The notes: a model not told the origin generated them from the sequence alone. A stretch of DNA of 64,000 nucleotides from Porphyromonadaceae bacterium (GCA_030528555.1 JAUMYQ010000005.1:1-64000), one strand, 5' to 3'. Numbered from the stretch's first letter, positions 46,227 to 56,501 are shown. Translations and numbers: made by a program.

Positions 46227-47332
46227 ATACTAAACAGATTTACCAGATAGCTCTGGCTCAAGCTAAGCATGTAGGTCCACATTATGCGCGCACTTTGCTT
46301 GAGGTTATGGGTGGGGTGGAAGCAATTTTTGAGGATAAAGCCAGGCTTAGATCTAAGTTCCCTAGATTGGCAGACAAAATCGTTTCGGAGCTGTACCGCT
46401 CAGATCTGATGGACGAGGCCAAGCGCATTGCAGAGCAATGTGTTCGGCAGGGTATTTATACTCTGTTTGTCGATGAATCCATCTATCCTGAGCGTCTTAG
46501 GGAGTGTGCAGATCCACCGACTCTCCTTTATGTTAGGGGGAAGCCTCAGATTTGGGAGCAAGAGTTTACCCTTAGTGTGGTAGGCACACGCAATATATCT
46601 TCTTATGGGCAGATAATGACCGATAGGCTGCTTACGGAACTGTCTGAGATCTTTCCTCGTATGCTTATTGTTAGTGGTTTGGCCTACGGAGTAGATATTG
46701 CTGCTCATAAGAGGGCTATTCAGCTGGGGATGCCAACGATTGCTGTACTGGCCCATGGTCTGGATCGGATTTATCCTTCGGTGCATACGCAAATAGCCCA
46801 TCAAATGCTCGAGGATGGAGCTTGGCTGAGCGAATATCCTCCTGGGACGTCACCCGAGCGATATAACTTTGTTGGTCGTAATCGTATCATCGCAGGACTG
46901 ACGGAGGCAACTTTCGTAGTCGAGGCAGGTGTTAAGAGTGGATCGCTTATCACAGCGAACCTCGCCGCAGGCTATGGACGTGAAGTGCTTGCCCTGCCTG
47001 GTCGGGTTACGGACCCATACAGTCAAGGATGCAATAAGCTTATTGCTGATCAGCTTGCCGTTATGGCATCTAGTGGAGAGCAAATGGTGCGCGCTATGGG
47101 ATGGGAGCGTAGAGGGAATGTCCTAGAGCAGCAGCTTCAGTTTGCTACTACTGCTCCTCCTATTCAGGACGATTTGTATAGCCTTATTGCCGAGAAGCAG
47201 CCCATACACGTCAATGATCTTATCCGTATGTCTGGGCTCCCTGCTAGTCAGGTAAGCACTCGCCTTTTTGACCTTGAGCTTGATGGTTACATCTCGGCAA
47301 TGCCTGGAGGCGTGTATATCGTGGCAAGATAG
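46223..47332 (+). CDS. dprA: DNA-protecting protein DprA
   Basis: 369 residues from ATG 46223, which overlaps the acyltransferase stop by 4 nt; the longer frame is not needed. Rossmann-like core with VVGTRNISSYG, SGLAYGVDIAAHK, VLAHGLDRIYP and LSEYPPGTSPERYNFVGRNRIIAGL. C-terminal winged helix (about 305-368). Loads RecA on incoming single-stranded DNA in transformation. With the CoiA-like gene 4 kb upstream it hints at natural competence. Confidence 0.95.
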   Translation: MNTKQIYQIALAQAKHVGPHYARTLLEVMGGVEAIFEDKARLRSKFPRLADKIVSELYRSDLMDEAKRIAEQCVRQGIYTLFVDESIYPERLRECADPPTLLYVRGKPQIWEQEFTLSVVGTRNISSYGQIMTDRLLTELSEIFPRMLIVSGLAYGVDIAAHKRAIQLGMPTIAVLAHGLDRIYPSVHTQIAHQMLEDGAWLSEYPPGTSPERYNFVGRNRIIAGLTEATFVVEAGVKSGSLITANLAAGYGREVLALPGRVTDPYSQGCNKLIADQLAVMASSGEQMVRAMGWERRGNVLEQQLQFATTAPPIQDDLYSLIAEKQPIHVNDLIRMSGLPASQVSTRLFDLELDGYISAMPGGVYIVAR

Positions 47333-47359
47333 TTATGGTAGCGGATATAGGCTATGTAG

Positions 47360-48487
47360 ATGAAGAGGTTACACGTCATATCATTCAACGTCCCTTGGCC
47401 TGCCAATTACGGTGGTGTTATGGATGTATACTACAAATTAGAGGCACTTCATCGTCTCGGACTATCGATTACCCTGCATTGCTATCAATATGAGCATGAG
47501 GAGCAGCCTACTGATAGGTTGCTTGGTGTTTGTGACAGGGTTTACTATTACCCTCGGGAGCGTGGTCTATCCGCCAATCTGCATTGGTTGCCCTACAATG
47601 TGTACGGCAGACGAGGAGAAGAACTGATGGTTCACCTCTTGGAGGATGACGCACCAATTCTTTTCGATGGGCTTCAGTCTTGCTACTTCTTGACCGATGT
47701 ACGTCTGAAAGCGCGTATCAAGATCGTGCGCCCTGCTAACGTTGAGCATCATTATTATCGAGCTATTGCAAAGGCTGAGCGCGGATTGATTGGTAAAGCT
47801 TTTCATTATATTGAGGCATTTAAGTTCGCACTCTTTGAAGCTAAACTCCGTAGTGCAGATCTTCTTCTCCCAGTGTCCGAGACTGATGCCACGTACTATG
47901 CTGCGAGGTTTCCTAGAAAAGGGGTTCTATGTGTCCCATGTTTTCATTCATATCGATTTGTAGAGACTAGTCTCGGGAGTGGGGCGTATATACTCTATCA
48001 TGCGAAACTATCTGTACCAGAGAATGAGGTTGCAGCTCTGTGGCTTATTAACCATGTTTTTTCCCAACTCAGTGTACCTGTTGTCATTGCAGGGATGAAG
48101 CCCTCTCGAAGATTAGAGAAGACAGCCGTGAAAGCCGGTGTTCGTCTGGTGTCTAATCCTGATGAACAAACAATGCAGAAGCTTATTAGAGAGGCACACA
48201 TACATCTGCTTTGGACCAATCAGCCTACGGGATTAAAGCTTAAGCTACTCAATAGTTTATTTTTGGGGCGGCATGTTATTGTCAATGATTTGATGCTTGT
48301 TGGTACAGGATTGGAGCGTCTTTGTCATGTTGCCCATTCGGCATCTGAAGCGGTCGATCTGTGCCACGTGCTTATGAAGCAACCTATAACAGAAGATTTG
48401 CTTAGGGAGCGAAGAGAGTTGCTATCTACTCGGTATGATACCATAGAACAGGCTAAACGTATCGCCTCCTATTTGTTTGGAAACTGA
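47360..48487 (+). CDS. glycosyltransferase, family 4-like
   Basis: 375 residues. GT-B fold pattern: N-terminal ISFNVPWPANYGGVMDVYYK (glycine-rich acceptor loop), DLLLPVSETDATYY in the middle and C-terminal TNQPTGLKLKLLNSLFLGRHVIV, where the E-x7-E motif of GT4 is not obvious. Probably acts in surface polysaccharide synthesis. 27 nt after dprA, and ended by the hairpin at 48495. Confidence 0.8.
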   Translation: MKRLHVISFNVPWPANYGGVMDVYYKLEALHRLGLSITLHCYQYEHEEQPTDRLLGVCDRVYYYPRERGLSANLHWLPYNVYGRRGEELMVHLLEDDAPILFDGLQSCYFLTDVRLKARIKIVRPANVEHHYYRAIAKAERGLIGKAFHYIEAFKFALFEAKLRSADLLLPVSETDATYYAARFPRKGVLCVPCFHSYRFVETSLGSGAYILYHAKLSVPENEVAALWLINHVFSQLSVPVVIAGMKPSRRLEKTAVKAGVRLVSNPDEQTMQKLIREAHIHLLWTNQPTGLKLKLLNSLFLGRHVIVNDLMLVGTGLERLCHVAHSASEAVDLCHVLMKQPITEDLLRERRELLSTRYDTIEQAKRIASYLFGN

Positions 48488-48494
48488 TACTGAA

Positions 48495-48535
48495 AAGAGT
48501 AGCGTATTGGAGTTTACTCTCAATACGCTACTCTT
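48495..48535 (+). terminator. GT4 terminator
   Basis: AAGAGTAGCGTATTG (48495-48509) pairs perfectly with CAATACGCTACTCTT (48521-48535), followed by GGTTCTTG with no T-tract. Confidence 0.75.
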
Positions 48536-48683
48536 GGTTCTTGCCATTTGAGCTACTCAAGTAATAAATATTGTTGAGGAGATTTGAGCGTCAAGGCAAG
48601 CTAGAAATACCTTTAGTTGCAGGCGCTAAAACCTGCCTCTAGGAGTATTAAAATTCTATTTTTTTAGATACTATCTCTATAGC

Positions 48684-50729
48684 CTAGGATTTGAGCCACT
48701 TGTCGAGCCAAGCGAAGTAGGTGCGCTGCCAGAGGAGCGAGTTCTGCGGCTACAAGATCCAGTGGTTCTCATCGGGGAAGACGAGGAGCTGGCTGGGGAT
48801 GCCACGGAGCTTGGCGGCATTGAAGGCTGCCATACCTTGGTCAGCTAGGATGCGGTAGTCCTTCTCGCCGTGGATGACGAGGATAGGCGTATCCCACTTG
48901 TCCACGAACTTATGGGGCGAGTGGTCGAAAGTACGCTGGGCGACCTTGTTGTCCTTATCCCAATACGCTCCGCCCATATCCCAGTTGGCGAACCACATCT
49001 CCTCGGTCGTGAGGTACTGCATCTCCATATTGAAGATACCAGCGTGGGCGATGAAGGCAGCAAATCGCTTCTCGTGATGCCCTGCTAGGTAGAATGTGGA
49101 GAAGCCGCCATAGCTTGCTCCGACGCAGCCGATGCGCTCGGGGTCGATGTAGGCTTCACGCTTCATTTCGTCCACTGCCGTGAGGTAGTCACGGATGTTT
49201 TGCCCAGGGTAGTCGCCACTGATCTGCTCGTTCCACGCCTTGCCAAAGCTAGGCACACCGTGGCGATTGGGCGCAATGACGATATAGCCCTGCTCGGCCA
49301 TGAGGCGGAGGTTCCAGCGGTAGGAGAAGAATTGGCTTACGGTACTCTGTGGTCCTCCTTGGCAGTAGAGTAGGGCTGGGTACTTCTTCGTAGGGTCGAA
49401 GTCTGGGGGCAGCACCACCCACACGAGCATATTGCCACCATCAGTGGTCTTCATCCAGCGTTTCTCTACGGTCATCTTGCCTAGGCGAGCCATTGTCTCG
49501 GCATTCTCCTGCGTAATGGCGACCGCCTTACCCGTCTTGAGGTCTACACGGTAGAGGTCGGTCGGCTCGAGCATACTCTGCCGCCCTGCCAGCAGCTGCC
49601 CACGCTCCACTTGTAGCGAGGTGTAGTTGTACTGCCCAGTGGTGATTTGGCGAATTTTGCGCCCCTTGAGCGTCAGCTCGTGTAGGTGGGTCTCGGCCTT
49701 CACGCAACTGAGGAAGTAGATGCTCTTGCTGTCGGCTGCCCACTGCGTTTGGTCTACGTTGCACTCGAAGCCCTCGGTGAGCCACGTCTTATGCCCCGAC
49801 TTGAGGTCTAGGACGAAGAGGCGGTTGAGGTCGGCTTCGTAGCCGTCTCGCTCCATACTCGTCCAGCTAAGCATTTTGCCATCGGGAGAGAATGAGGGGT
49901 GGGTGTCGTAGCCCATCATGCCCTCGGTGAGGTTCTTCGTCTGCCCTGTCTCTACATCGTAGAGGTAGATGTCGCTGTTGGTAGAGAGGCTGTAGGCTAC
50001 ACCCACTTTCTTTCGGCTAGCGTAGGCAATGTATCGTCCATCGGGACTCCAAGCGATGTCCTCCATTGGGGTAAAGGGCTTCATAGGGGCTTCAAAGGGT
50101 TCGCCCTCGAGGATGTCCTTACCCTCGGTTATGGGGCTGTCGCCCCCGAGCGAAGCCACAAAGATGTGGGGGATGGTCTCCACCCACTCGTCCCAATGCT
50201 TATACATGAGGTCGTCGATGAGGCGACCGCTCGCCTTGGGGAGGTCGGGATAGATGTCCGCCACCGCCTTGCCAGCCTTGATTTCTCGGACAAAGAGCAG
50301 CTGCTTTTCGTCAGGCGAGAGGCTGTAGCCGATGATGCCGCCCTCGATGTCGGTCAGCTGGCGAGCATTGCCCCCATCGCTGTCCATCGTCCACAGCTGC
50401 ATACTGCCCGAGCGGCCGCTTAGGTAGCTGATGCGTCCGCTGCGCATCCAGCGAGGGCTATGCTCGCCCTCGGGCGTGTCGGTCAGCCGCTTGCGCCCCG
50501 AGCCATCGAAGCTGATGCGGTAGATGTCTTTGCGGCTCTTATTGTCCCTGATGCTCGCCTGGCTGATGGTGTAGAGGACGGTGCGTCCATCGGGCGAGAG
50601 TGAGGCTTCGCCTACACGCATCAGCTCGATAAGCTGCTCGGGCGTGAGCCTCTCGGGGGCTTGTGCCGTGGCAGTAAGCCCGAGCGTAGAGGCGGCTACT
50701 GCCGAATAAAGCATTTGTTTGAGTACCAT
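48684..50729 (-). pseudogene. dpp5: S9 dipeptidyl-peptidase (DPP5-like) with in-frame TAG near the C-terminus
   Basis: As written the ORF ends at 48750 after 659 residues; reading on in frame gives 21 more (P-Q-N-S-L-L-W-Q ... WLDKWLKS) to a stop at 48684, the expected family C-terminus. The codon at 48752-48750 is TAG where relatives have Lys (ENHWILKP), so one base explains it. Catalytic Ser539 (GASYGG), Asp624 (GEKDYR) and His656 (ENHW) are all before the stop. Signal peptide at 1-22 and an N-terminal beta-propeller are intact. Fold stability without the last helix is doubtful. Either a mutation, a sequencing error or readthrough. gloA lies 13 nt upstream. Confidence 0.8.
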
Positions 50730-50742
50730 AGCGCTTTGTGGT

Positions 50743-51123
50743 TTAATACTTCTCGGGGAGAATTTCTATCCAATAACCATCGGGGTCGGCGATGAAGTAC
50801 AGCCCCATATCGTGGTTTTCGTAGACGATGCAGCCCAGCTCTCTGTGGTAGGCGCGCACCTTGTCGTAGTCCTCCGCCACCCGCATACAGAGGTGGTACT
50901 CGAGGTCGCCGAGGTTGTAGGCGGTGTCACGGTCACGCAGCCAAGTGAGTTCGAGCTGGAAGTGTCCGTGCTTGTCAGCCAGATAAACGAGGATGAACGA
51001 ACCATCGCTCGCCACCTTGCGACGATGCTCCGTAAGGCCGAGGGCTTCTTGGTAGAACTTCAGCGAACGCTCTAGGTCGAGGACGTTGAAGTTGAAGTGA
51101 TCAAATCTTGCTTGTATATCCAT
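50743..51123 (-). CDS. gloA: VOC-family protein, lactoylglutathione lyase-like
   Basis: 126 residues. Glyoxalase fold with metal ligands expected at His9 (FDHFN), Glu and His in the LELTW and LEYHLC strands, and Glu120 in YWIEI. Converts hemithioacetal of methylglyoxal to lactoyl-thiol in classical members; other VOC functions are possible since the thiol of this organism is unknown. Transcribed before the DPP5-like gene with 13 nt between. Confidence 0.85.
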   Translation of the reverse strand: MDIQARFDHFNFNVLDLERSLKFYQEALGLTEHRRKVASDGSFILVYLADKHGHFQLELTWLRDRDTAYNLGDLEYHLCMRVAEDYDKVRAYHRELGCIVYENHDMGLYFIADPDGYWIEILPEKY

Positions 51124-51218
51124 TTGTGTAATGTATTTAATGAGGTTATGAACTCTATTTATCTCTCCGAATTGCTATGCTTGGAGGGAACTGTCTTCTT
51201 GCATACGTTCAAGACTGC

Positions 51219-52025
51219 TTAGCGTTTCTTATTCAACGTTCGTAAGGCTCTCCTGACGATATATTCTGTTTCACACGTGGGGCTTTCTGCACGCCATCGC
51301 TGTGTAAGATTGACTACAAACTCTGGAGCCGTTTTGCTGGCATCGTTTAGCCAGTTGCTCACACTGTCCTGTACGTATCTAGATGGATCCGCCTTGAGTG
51401 GCTCCAATAGACTGATAGCTAAGGTAGGCTCAACCTTAAGTCTATTGATATGCTTGCACCATACCCCTCTTGGCCGAGTACTTTCTGTGGCAAAGCGTCT
51501 TGCATAAGCATTGTCGTCCATAACCCAATGTGCTAGGAGGGCTAGGCTACGATCCAAATTTTCAATAATGTGAGAGCGCATAGATAGCCAACTAATTTCT
51601 CTCACCCCGAAATGTTGATCAAGGGCAAAGGGTCTTACTTTCTCTAGATACTCGTCTATTTCTAGCTCTTCAGAGGCCAACACGTAGCACGCCCAAGAGC
51701 GAATGATGTCAGAGGGGTGAGTGGCTAGAATGGACCATAGCTCCTCATCGCTATGTTGTTGGATGAGGCTACGAACGACCCTGCCAATCATATGGTTGAG
51801 TGTGTTGAAGGTGGGGCTAGCTAACTCCGATATGGCACTTAGGATAGGACCGATATAGGCTTCTCTATCTAGAGATGTAAACACGTGTCTAAGCAATGCA
51901 GCCTGATCTATAGCGAGCCCTTCGATGAGATTGGCTGTCTCAATCTCCCCTCGATTTAATTGATCCAAGATGTCTGACGGCACTTGATCTATACGCATTG
52001 CTCCCTTTCGAATGGTTTGTGTCAT
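51219..52025 (-). CDS. DNA alkylation repair (AlkD-like HEAT-repeat) protein
   Basis: 268 residues from the ATG at 52025 (MTQTIRKG); the open frame starts six codons earlier. HEAT-like helical repeats with SWACYVLASEEL, ADPSRYVQDSVSNWLNDASK and RLKVEPTLAISLLEPL are the AlkC/AlkD-type pattern. These glycosylases remove alkylated bases without base flipping. AT-rich relative to the flanking genes. The 3' end is 95 nt upstream of gloA. Confidence 0.78.
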   Translation of the reverse strand: MTQTIRKGAMRIDQVPSDILDQLNRGEIETANLIEGLAIDQAALLRHVFTSLDREAYIGPILSAISELASPTFNTLNHMIGRVVRSLIQQHSDEELWSILATHPSDIIRSWACYVLASEELEIDEYLEKVRPFALDQHFGVREISWLSMRSHIIENLDRSLALLAHWVMDDNAYARRFATESTRPRGVWCKHINRLKVEPTLAISLLEPLKADPSRYVQDSVSNWLNDASKTAPEFVVNLTQRWRAESPTCETEYIVRRALRTLNKKR

Positions 52026-52052
52026 CTTTTGTCCTTTATACAATCTGTGAGA

Positions 52053-53174
52053 TTAGTCGGATAGTAGCCGTTCGAAGAGCGCTTGCCAGCTATGTACAGC
52101 ATCGGTTGGGGGCGTGAAGGTGGAGGGGGCAACGACCGAGCGGTCGCCCTCCATAAGGCACTGCATCATCCCACTAAGCTGCTCGGCATCCTCGGCTGGG
52201 AAGAAGCCTACAGCGTCAGCGCCAGCCGTGGTCTCGTGGGCGTAGGGCAGGTCGGAGACGAGGATGGGCTTCTCGACCCCCAGCGCACGCGAGGTTTGCA
52301 TAAACTCCGTGATGGGCAGCCCCCAGGTCTCCACCCGAGAGGGGAAGACAAAGCAGTCAGCTAGGGCATAGTGGGCGTAGAGCGAGGCTTTGTCCATCAG
52401 CCCAGCGAAGTAGATAGAGGCAACATCGCCCCAGCGTTCCTTGAGAAACTGGGCATACTTATGCTCATCGCCCCGAACTGTGATGATGGTGCGAAACTTG
52501 CCCACCCCCACACGCTGCTCCATAAGCTCGGAGGCACGGCACAGAGTCTCGAAGCTCTTATGAACGTCCGCCGTGGAGGCGAAGAAGAAGGTGTACTGCC
52601 CATTGGGCGTAATAGGCTGGTAGTCGGGTATGGAGATGACGCTCTCGGGTGGGGCAACGATGAACCGCTCCCTCGCTACGCCAAACATACGAGAGAAGCC
52701 CTCCCGTAGCCAATCCTGCTGCACCACGATGTAGTCATTGCGGTGGATGCCGATTTGGTAGGCGTAGCGTGTGAGTATCCCGAAGAGGGGTATCTTACGG
52801 CTAAAGCGGAAGTCCGACCAATGCCAGCGGAAGAAGGGGAAGGAGGTTTGGCAGTAGACCGCTTGTCGCCTTGCCTTGACCCTCGGCGTAGTGTCGTGGA
52901 GCGAGAGCCACAGGTCTATCTCCCCAATGTCTTTGCTTACACGCCCCATCTCGACATACTCGCACCAGAGGCGTTTACCCCAGCCTTCCACGCTATGGGG
53001 CATCTCGATGTACTCGATATTTGGGAGGTCGACTAGCTCCCTGCGGTGTACTAGGGCGATGACCCGATAGCCTGCCCCCCTGGCCCATAGGGAGAGGAAG
53101 GTAAGGCACTCACGCAGCACGGTGAGCGTGCCGCCCCGGCGCAGATTGACGGCCGAGATAACGATGGTTTTCAT
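52053..53174 (-). CDS. glycosyltransferase, family 4/1-like
   Basis: 373 residues. GT-B fold: IVISAVNLRRGGTLTVLRECL at the N-terminus (acceptor glycine loop), a nucleotide-sugar site with FVFPSRVETWGLPITEFM, the E-x7-E region typical of GT4. Likely adds a sugar in LPS or capsule synthesis. The start is at an ATG on the minus strand, 28 nt before the HEAT protein's start region, suggesting a shared transcript. Confidence 0.82.
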   Translation of the reverse strand: MKTIVISAVNLRRGGTLTVLRECLTFLSLWARGAGYRVIALVHRRELVDLPNIEYIEMPHSVEGWGKRLWCEYVEMGRVSKDIGEIDLWLSLHDTTPRVKARRQAVYCQTSFPFFRWHWSDFRFSRKIPLFGILTRYAYQIGIHRNDYIVVQQDWLREGFSRMFGVARERFIVAPPESVISIPDYQPITPNGQYTFFFASTADVHKSFETLCRASELMEQRVGVGKFRTIITVRGDEHKYAQFLKERWGDVASIYFAGLMDKASLYAHYALADCFVFPSRVETWGLPITEFMQTSRALGVEKPILVSDLPYAHETTAGADAVGFFPAEDAEQLSGMMQCLMEGDRSVVAPSTFTPPTDAVHSWQALFERLLSD

Positions 53175-53199
53175 ACGACTGCTTAGGGTCTATGGCTTG

Positions 53200-53242
53200 T
53201 AAATAAGAAAGGATGCCAAGAGGCTTCGCCCTCGGCATCCTT
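53200..53242 (-). terminator. yebC terminator (minus strand)
   Basis: AAGGATGCC and GGCATCCTT arms (53209-53242 on the + strand) with an inner GAGGGCGAAGCCTC pairing; on the minus strand TTTCTTATTT follows. Ends the pheT-yebC transcript. Confidence 0.85.
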
Positions 53243-53267
53243 CGCTCGTGTGGGGCTTGTGTGGGGC

Positions 53268-53996
53268 TTAGTCTTCGCCCTCCTCTTCCTTCATGTTGGT
53301 GAAGACGTTCTGCACATCTTCGTCCTCCTCGAGCTTGTCGATGAGCTTTTGGAGCTGCTCACGCTGCTCGGGAGTTACCTCCTTGGTGTCGTTGGGAAGG
53401 CGCACGAACTCTGCCGAGGTGATCTCGTAGCCAGCCTCCTCGAGGTAGCTTTGGATGGCGGCATTGCTGGAGAATTCGCCATAGAGGACCACTTCATTTT
53501 CGTCCTCCTCCAGCTCGTCCACGCCATAGTCGATTAGCTCTAGCTCGAGGCTCTCAATGTCCATATCCTCACGCTTCGTTATATGAAAGATACACTTATG
53601 CTCGAAGAGGAACTCTAGGCTGCCCGATGTGCCGAGGCTACCGCCGTGCTTGTTGAAGTAGCTGCGCACGTTCGCCACGGTGCGGGTGGTGTTGTCCGTC
53701 GCTGTCTCGACAAAGATGGCAATGCCAAAAGGACCGTAGCCCTCGTAGTTCATCTCCTTGTAGTCGGTGAAGTCCTTGCTGCTGGCCTTTTTGATGGCTC
53801 GCTCCACATTGTCCTTGGGCATATTCTCTTTCTTGGCCGTCTGCATCAAGACGCGCAGGCGTGGGTTGGTCTCGGGGTCGGGACCGCCAGCCTTGACAGC
53901 GATGGTGATTTCCTTACCAAGCTTCGTGAAGACGCGAGCCATATTGCCCCAGCGTTTCATCTTTCTTGCTTTACGATATTCAAATGCTCTTCCCAT
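53268..53996 (-). CDS. yebC: YebC/PmpR-family transcriptional or translational regulator
   Basis: 242 residues. N-terminal MGRAFEYRKARKMKRWG with KLGKEITIAVKAGGPDPETN, then NTTRTVANVRSYFNKHGGSLG, both typical. Long assumed to be a DNA-binding regulator; recent work on family members points to a role in translation of difficult sequences. Acidic C-terminus. Follows pheT by 42 nt and shares its terminator. Confidence 0.93.
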   Translation of the reverse strand: MGRAFEYRKARKMKRWGNMARVFTKLGKEITIAVKAGGPDPETNPRLRVLMQTAKKENMPKDNVERAIKKASSKDFTDYKEMNYEGYGPFGIAIFVETATDNTTRTVANVRSYFNKHGGSLGTSGSLEFLFEHKCIFHITKREDMDIESLELELIDYGVDELEEDENEVVLYGEFSSNAAIQSYLEEAGYEITSAEFVRLPNDTKEVTPEQREQLQKLIDKLEEDEDVQNVFTNMKEEEGED

Positions 53997-54038
53997 TGGT
54001 TGAGGTATTATTGAGTTGATTGTTTGTCCTGTTTCTTA

Positions 54039-56501
54039 CTAACGAAGCGAAGCCCCCAGCTCTTTCTCTAGGTTCTTCTGTATCTTCTCCATGATGGCAT
54101 CGATCTGTTTGTCGCTCATCGTCTTGTCCTCATCTTGGAGGAAGAAAGAGACGGCATAGCTCTTCTTGCCTGCGGGGAGGTTCTTCCCCTCGTACACGTC
54201 GAATAGCTCACAGCGACGTAGGTACTTGCGCTCATTGCTGCGTGCCACACGCTCTACCTCGCTCATAGGGGTTGCGATGTCGAGTAGTAGAGAGAGGTCA
54301 CGCTTGACTACTGGGTACTTCGGTAGGTCGGTGATGACGATCTTGGCACGCTCTGCCTCACGCTGCACTTGTCCCCACTCCAGCTCGGCATAGTAGACGG
54401 GGAGGTTGATGTCTTCCCTAGCCGTGATTTTGGGGCAAACCTGCCCAAGGCGAGCCAGGAGCTTACCGCCCCCAGTGCGTACCTCAAGGGCTTTACCGCT
54501 ATATATATTGTAGTCTACCGTCTCCATCTTAAGGCTCTGTAGCTTCAGCCCAAGGCGCACGAGGATATGCTCCAGGTGGGCTTTTAGCTCAAAGGGCGAG
54601 GTCTTCTCTGCGCTATGTGCCCAGCTATTCTGCACACGCTCGCCAGCGATCCACAGCCCAAGGCGGAGGTCTTCTTTGTAGCGGCTCATGGTTAGCTCGC
54701 CCTCTGCCTCGTAGCGGTAGCAGTTGCCCCACTCGAAGAAGTAGAAGGAGTGCTGTTGCCTGCGCAAGTTACGCCCGATGCTTTGCAGCCCCCCGAAGAG
54801 GAGCGTCTGGCGCATCACGCCCAGCTCGGCACTTAGTGGATTGACTAGGCGCACTAGCCCATCACTAGGGTAGGAGCTTAGCCCCTCGTAGTCGGCTGCG
54901 CTCGAGAGCGAATTGCAGAGGATCTCGGAGAAGCCAGCCCCTACCAGCTGCTCGCTGATGAGGAGCCTGCGCTCCCAGGAGCGGTCCACCTCGGTCTGTG
55001 TGCTGAGGTTGGCGTGGATGTAGCCACTCAGCTCCACGCTGTTGTAGCCGTAGATGCGCATGATCTCCTCGATGACATCGACCTCTCGGGTTACGTCTAC
55101 TCGGTAGCGAGGTACGGCAAGCGTCCACAAGTCTTCGCCCTTCGCCTTAATCTCGATCTCTAGGCTTCGTAGGATGCGCTCCACTTCTGCCCGTGGGATG
55201 CTCTGCCCTACGAGCCTATCGAGCCTCGCTAGCGAAAGCTCTACCGTATAGGGGGGCTGTGGGGTAGGGTGGTGGTCGCTGATGCCACCATCGATGTACG
55301 CCCCAGGGCAAAGCTCTAGGATGAGGGCCGCAGCCCTCAGCAAAGCCCACTCCGTGCGCTCGGGGTCTAGCCCTCGCTCGAAGCGGAACGAGGAGTCTGT
55401 GCTTAGCCCGAGGCGGCGTGCCGTTCTGCGCACGCTCGAGGCGTTGAAGCCCGCAGCCTCGAGGAATATCGCCTTGGTCGCCTCGGTCGTACCGCTGCCC
55501 TCGCCACCCATCACGCCACCAACGCAGAGGGGCGTGCCGTGAGCGTCCGAGATGACGAGGTCTTGGTTCGAGAGCGTGCGCTCCGTGTGGTCGAGCATCG
55601 TCATCTTGCAGCCCTCTGTGGCTAGCCCAACCGTGAGCTTATCGCCCCCAACCTTGTCGAGGTCGTAGGCATGCAGAGGCTGACCATACTCGTGGAGGAC
55701 GTAGTTCGTCACGTCCACGACATTGTTGATTGGCTTCTGTCCAATGGCCTCTAGGCGGAAGCGTAGCCACTCGGGGCTGGGTGCGACCTCAAGCCCTCGG
55801 ATTACTAGCCCTTGGAAGCGTGGCACAAGTTCCTGTCCTACCTGTACCTCCACAGAGATGGGGCAGCTGCCACTGGGGCTAAGTGCCACCTCGGGGAGCT
55901 TGGCTACTATGGGCTGGGCGTGCTGCGTGAGGTAAGCAGCCAAATCTCTTGCCACACCATAGTGCGAGGTCGCGTCCACCCTGTTGGGTGTAATATCCAC
56001 CTCTAGCACGGCATCTGTCACTACGCCAAAGTATTCTGCTGCTGGCATCCCCACACGCACCTCAGAGAGGTCGATGAGGATGATGCCGTCATTGTTCGCT
56101 CCTACGCCTATCTCCACCTCGCTACAGAGCATGCCGTAGCTCTCTTCGCCACGGATCTTGCTCTTCTTGATGGTAAACTGCTCCTGCCCCGAGCCTAGCA
56201 CTGTGCCGATGGTCGCCACCACGACAGCCTTACCAGCACATACGTTGGGCGCGCCACAGACTATTTGTAGTGGCTCGCCCTCACCGATGGATACGGTCGT
56301 TACGCTAAGGTGGTCGGAGTTTTCGTGCTTACGGCAGGTCAGCACCTCGCCGATGACTAGCCCACGCAGCCCACCGGGGAGCGAATCTACCTCTTCGATG
56401 CCACCTGTTTCTAGACCAATGGCGGTCAGCGCGGTGGCTACTTCGCTAGGAGTTAGACTTGTGGGGAGATACTCCCTGAGCCACTGATAGGATATATTCA
56501 T
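54039..56501 (-). CDS. pheT: phenylalanyl-tRNA synthetase beta subunit
   Basis: 820 residues, usual length. N-terminal tRNA-binding OB domain (about 40-155, GLVIGEVLTCRKHENSDHL), B3/B4 editing region, B5 domain, a core lacking class II catalytic motifs, and the FDX-ACB anticodon-binding domain at the end (DLPKYPVVKRDLSLLLD, about 725-818). Pairs with PheS, which is not in this window. Promoter at 56548-56578. Confidence 0.96.
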   Translation of the reverse strand: MNISYQWLREYLPTSLTPSEVATALTAIGLETGGIEEVDSLPGGLRGLVIGEVLTCRKHENSDHLSVTTVSIGEGEPLQIVCGAPNVCAGKAVVVATIGTVLGSGQEQFTIKKSKIRGEESYGMLCSEVEIGVGANNDGIILIDLSEVRVGMPAAEYFGVVTDAVLEVDITPNRVDATSHYGVARDLAAYLTQHAQPIVAKLPEVALSPSGSCPISVEVQVGQELVPRFQGLVIRGLEVAPSPEWLRFRLEAIGQKPINNVVDVTNYVLHEYGQPLHAYDLDKVGGDKLTVGLATEGCKMTMLDHTERTLSNQDLVISDAHGTPLCVGGVMGGEGSGTTEATKAIFLEAAGFNASSVRRTARRLGLSTDSSFRFERGLDPERTEWALLRAAALILELCPGAYIDGGISDHHPTPQPPYTVELSLARLDRLVGQSIPRAEVERILRSLEIEIKAKGEDLWTLAVPRYRVDVTREVDVIEEIMRIYGYNSVELSGYIHANLSTQTEVDRSWERRLLISEQLVGAGFSEILCNSLSSAADYEGLSSYPSDGLVRLVNPLSAELGVMRQTLLFGGLQSIGRNLRRQQHSFYFFEWGNCYRYEAEGELTMSRYKEDLRLGLWIAGERVQNSWAHSAEKTSPFELKAHLEHILVRLGLKLQSLKMETVDYNIYSGKALEVRTGGGKLLARLGQVCPKITAREDINLPVYYAELEWGQVQREAERAKIVITDLPKYPVVKRDLSLLLDIATPMSEVERVARSNERKYLRRCELFDVYEGKNLPAGKKSYAVSFFLQDEDKTMSDKQIDAIMEKIQKNLEKELGASLR

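Noticed and set aside
49899..50423. 174-codon + strand ORF inside the DPP5-like gene
   Set aside because: Shadow of the peptidase; repetitive V/G/L composition.
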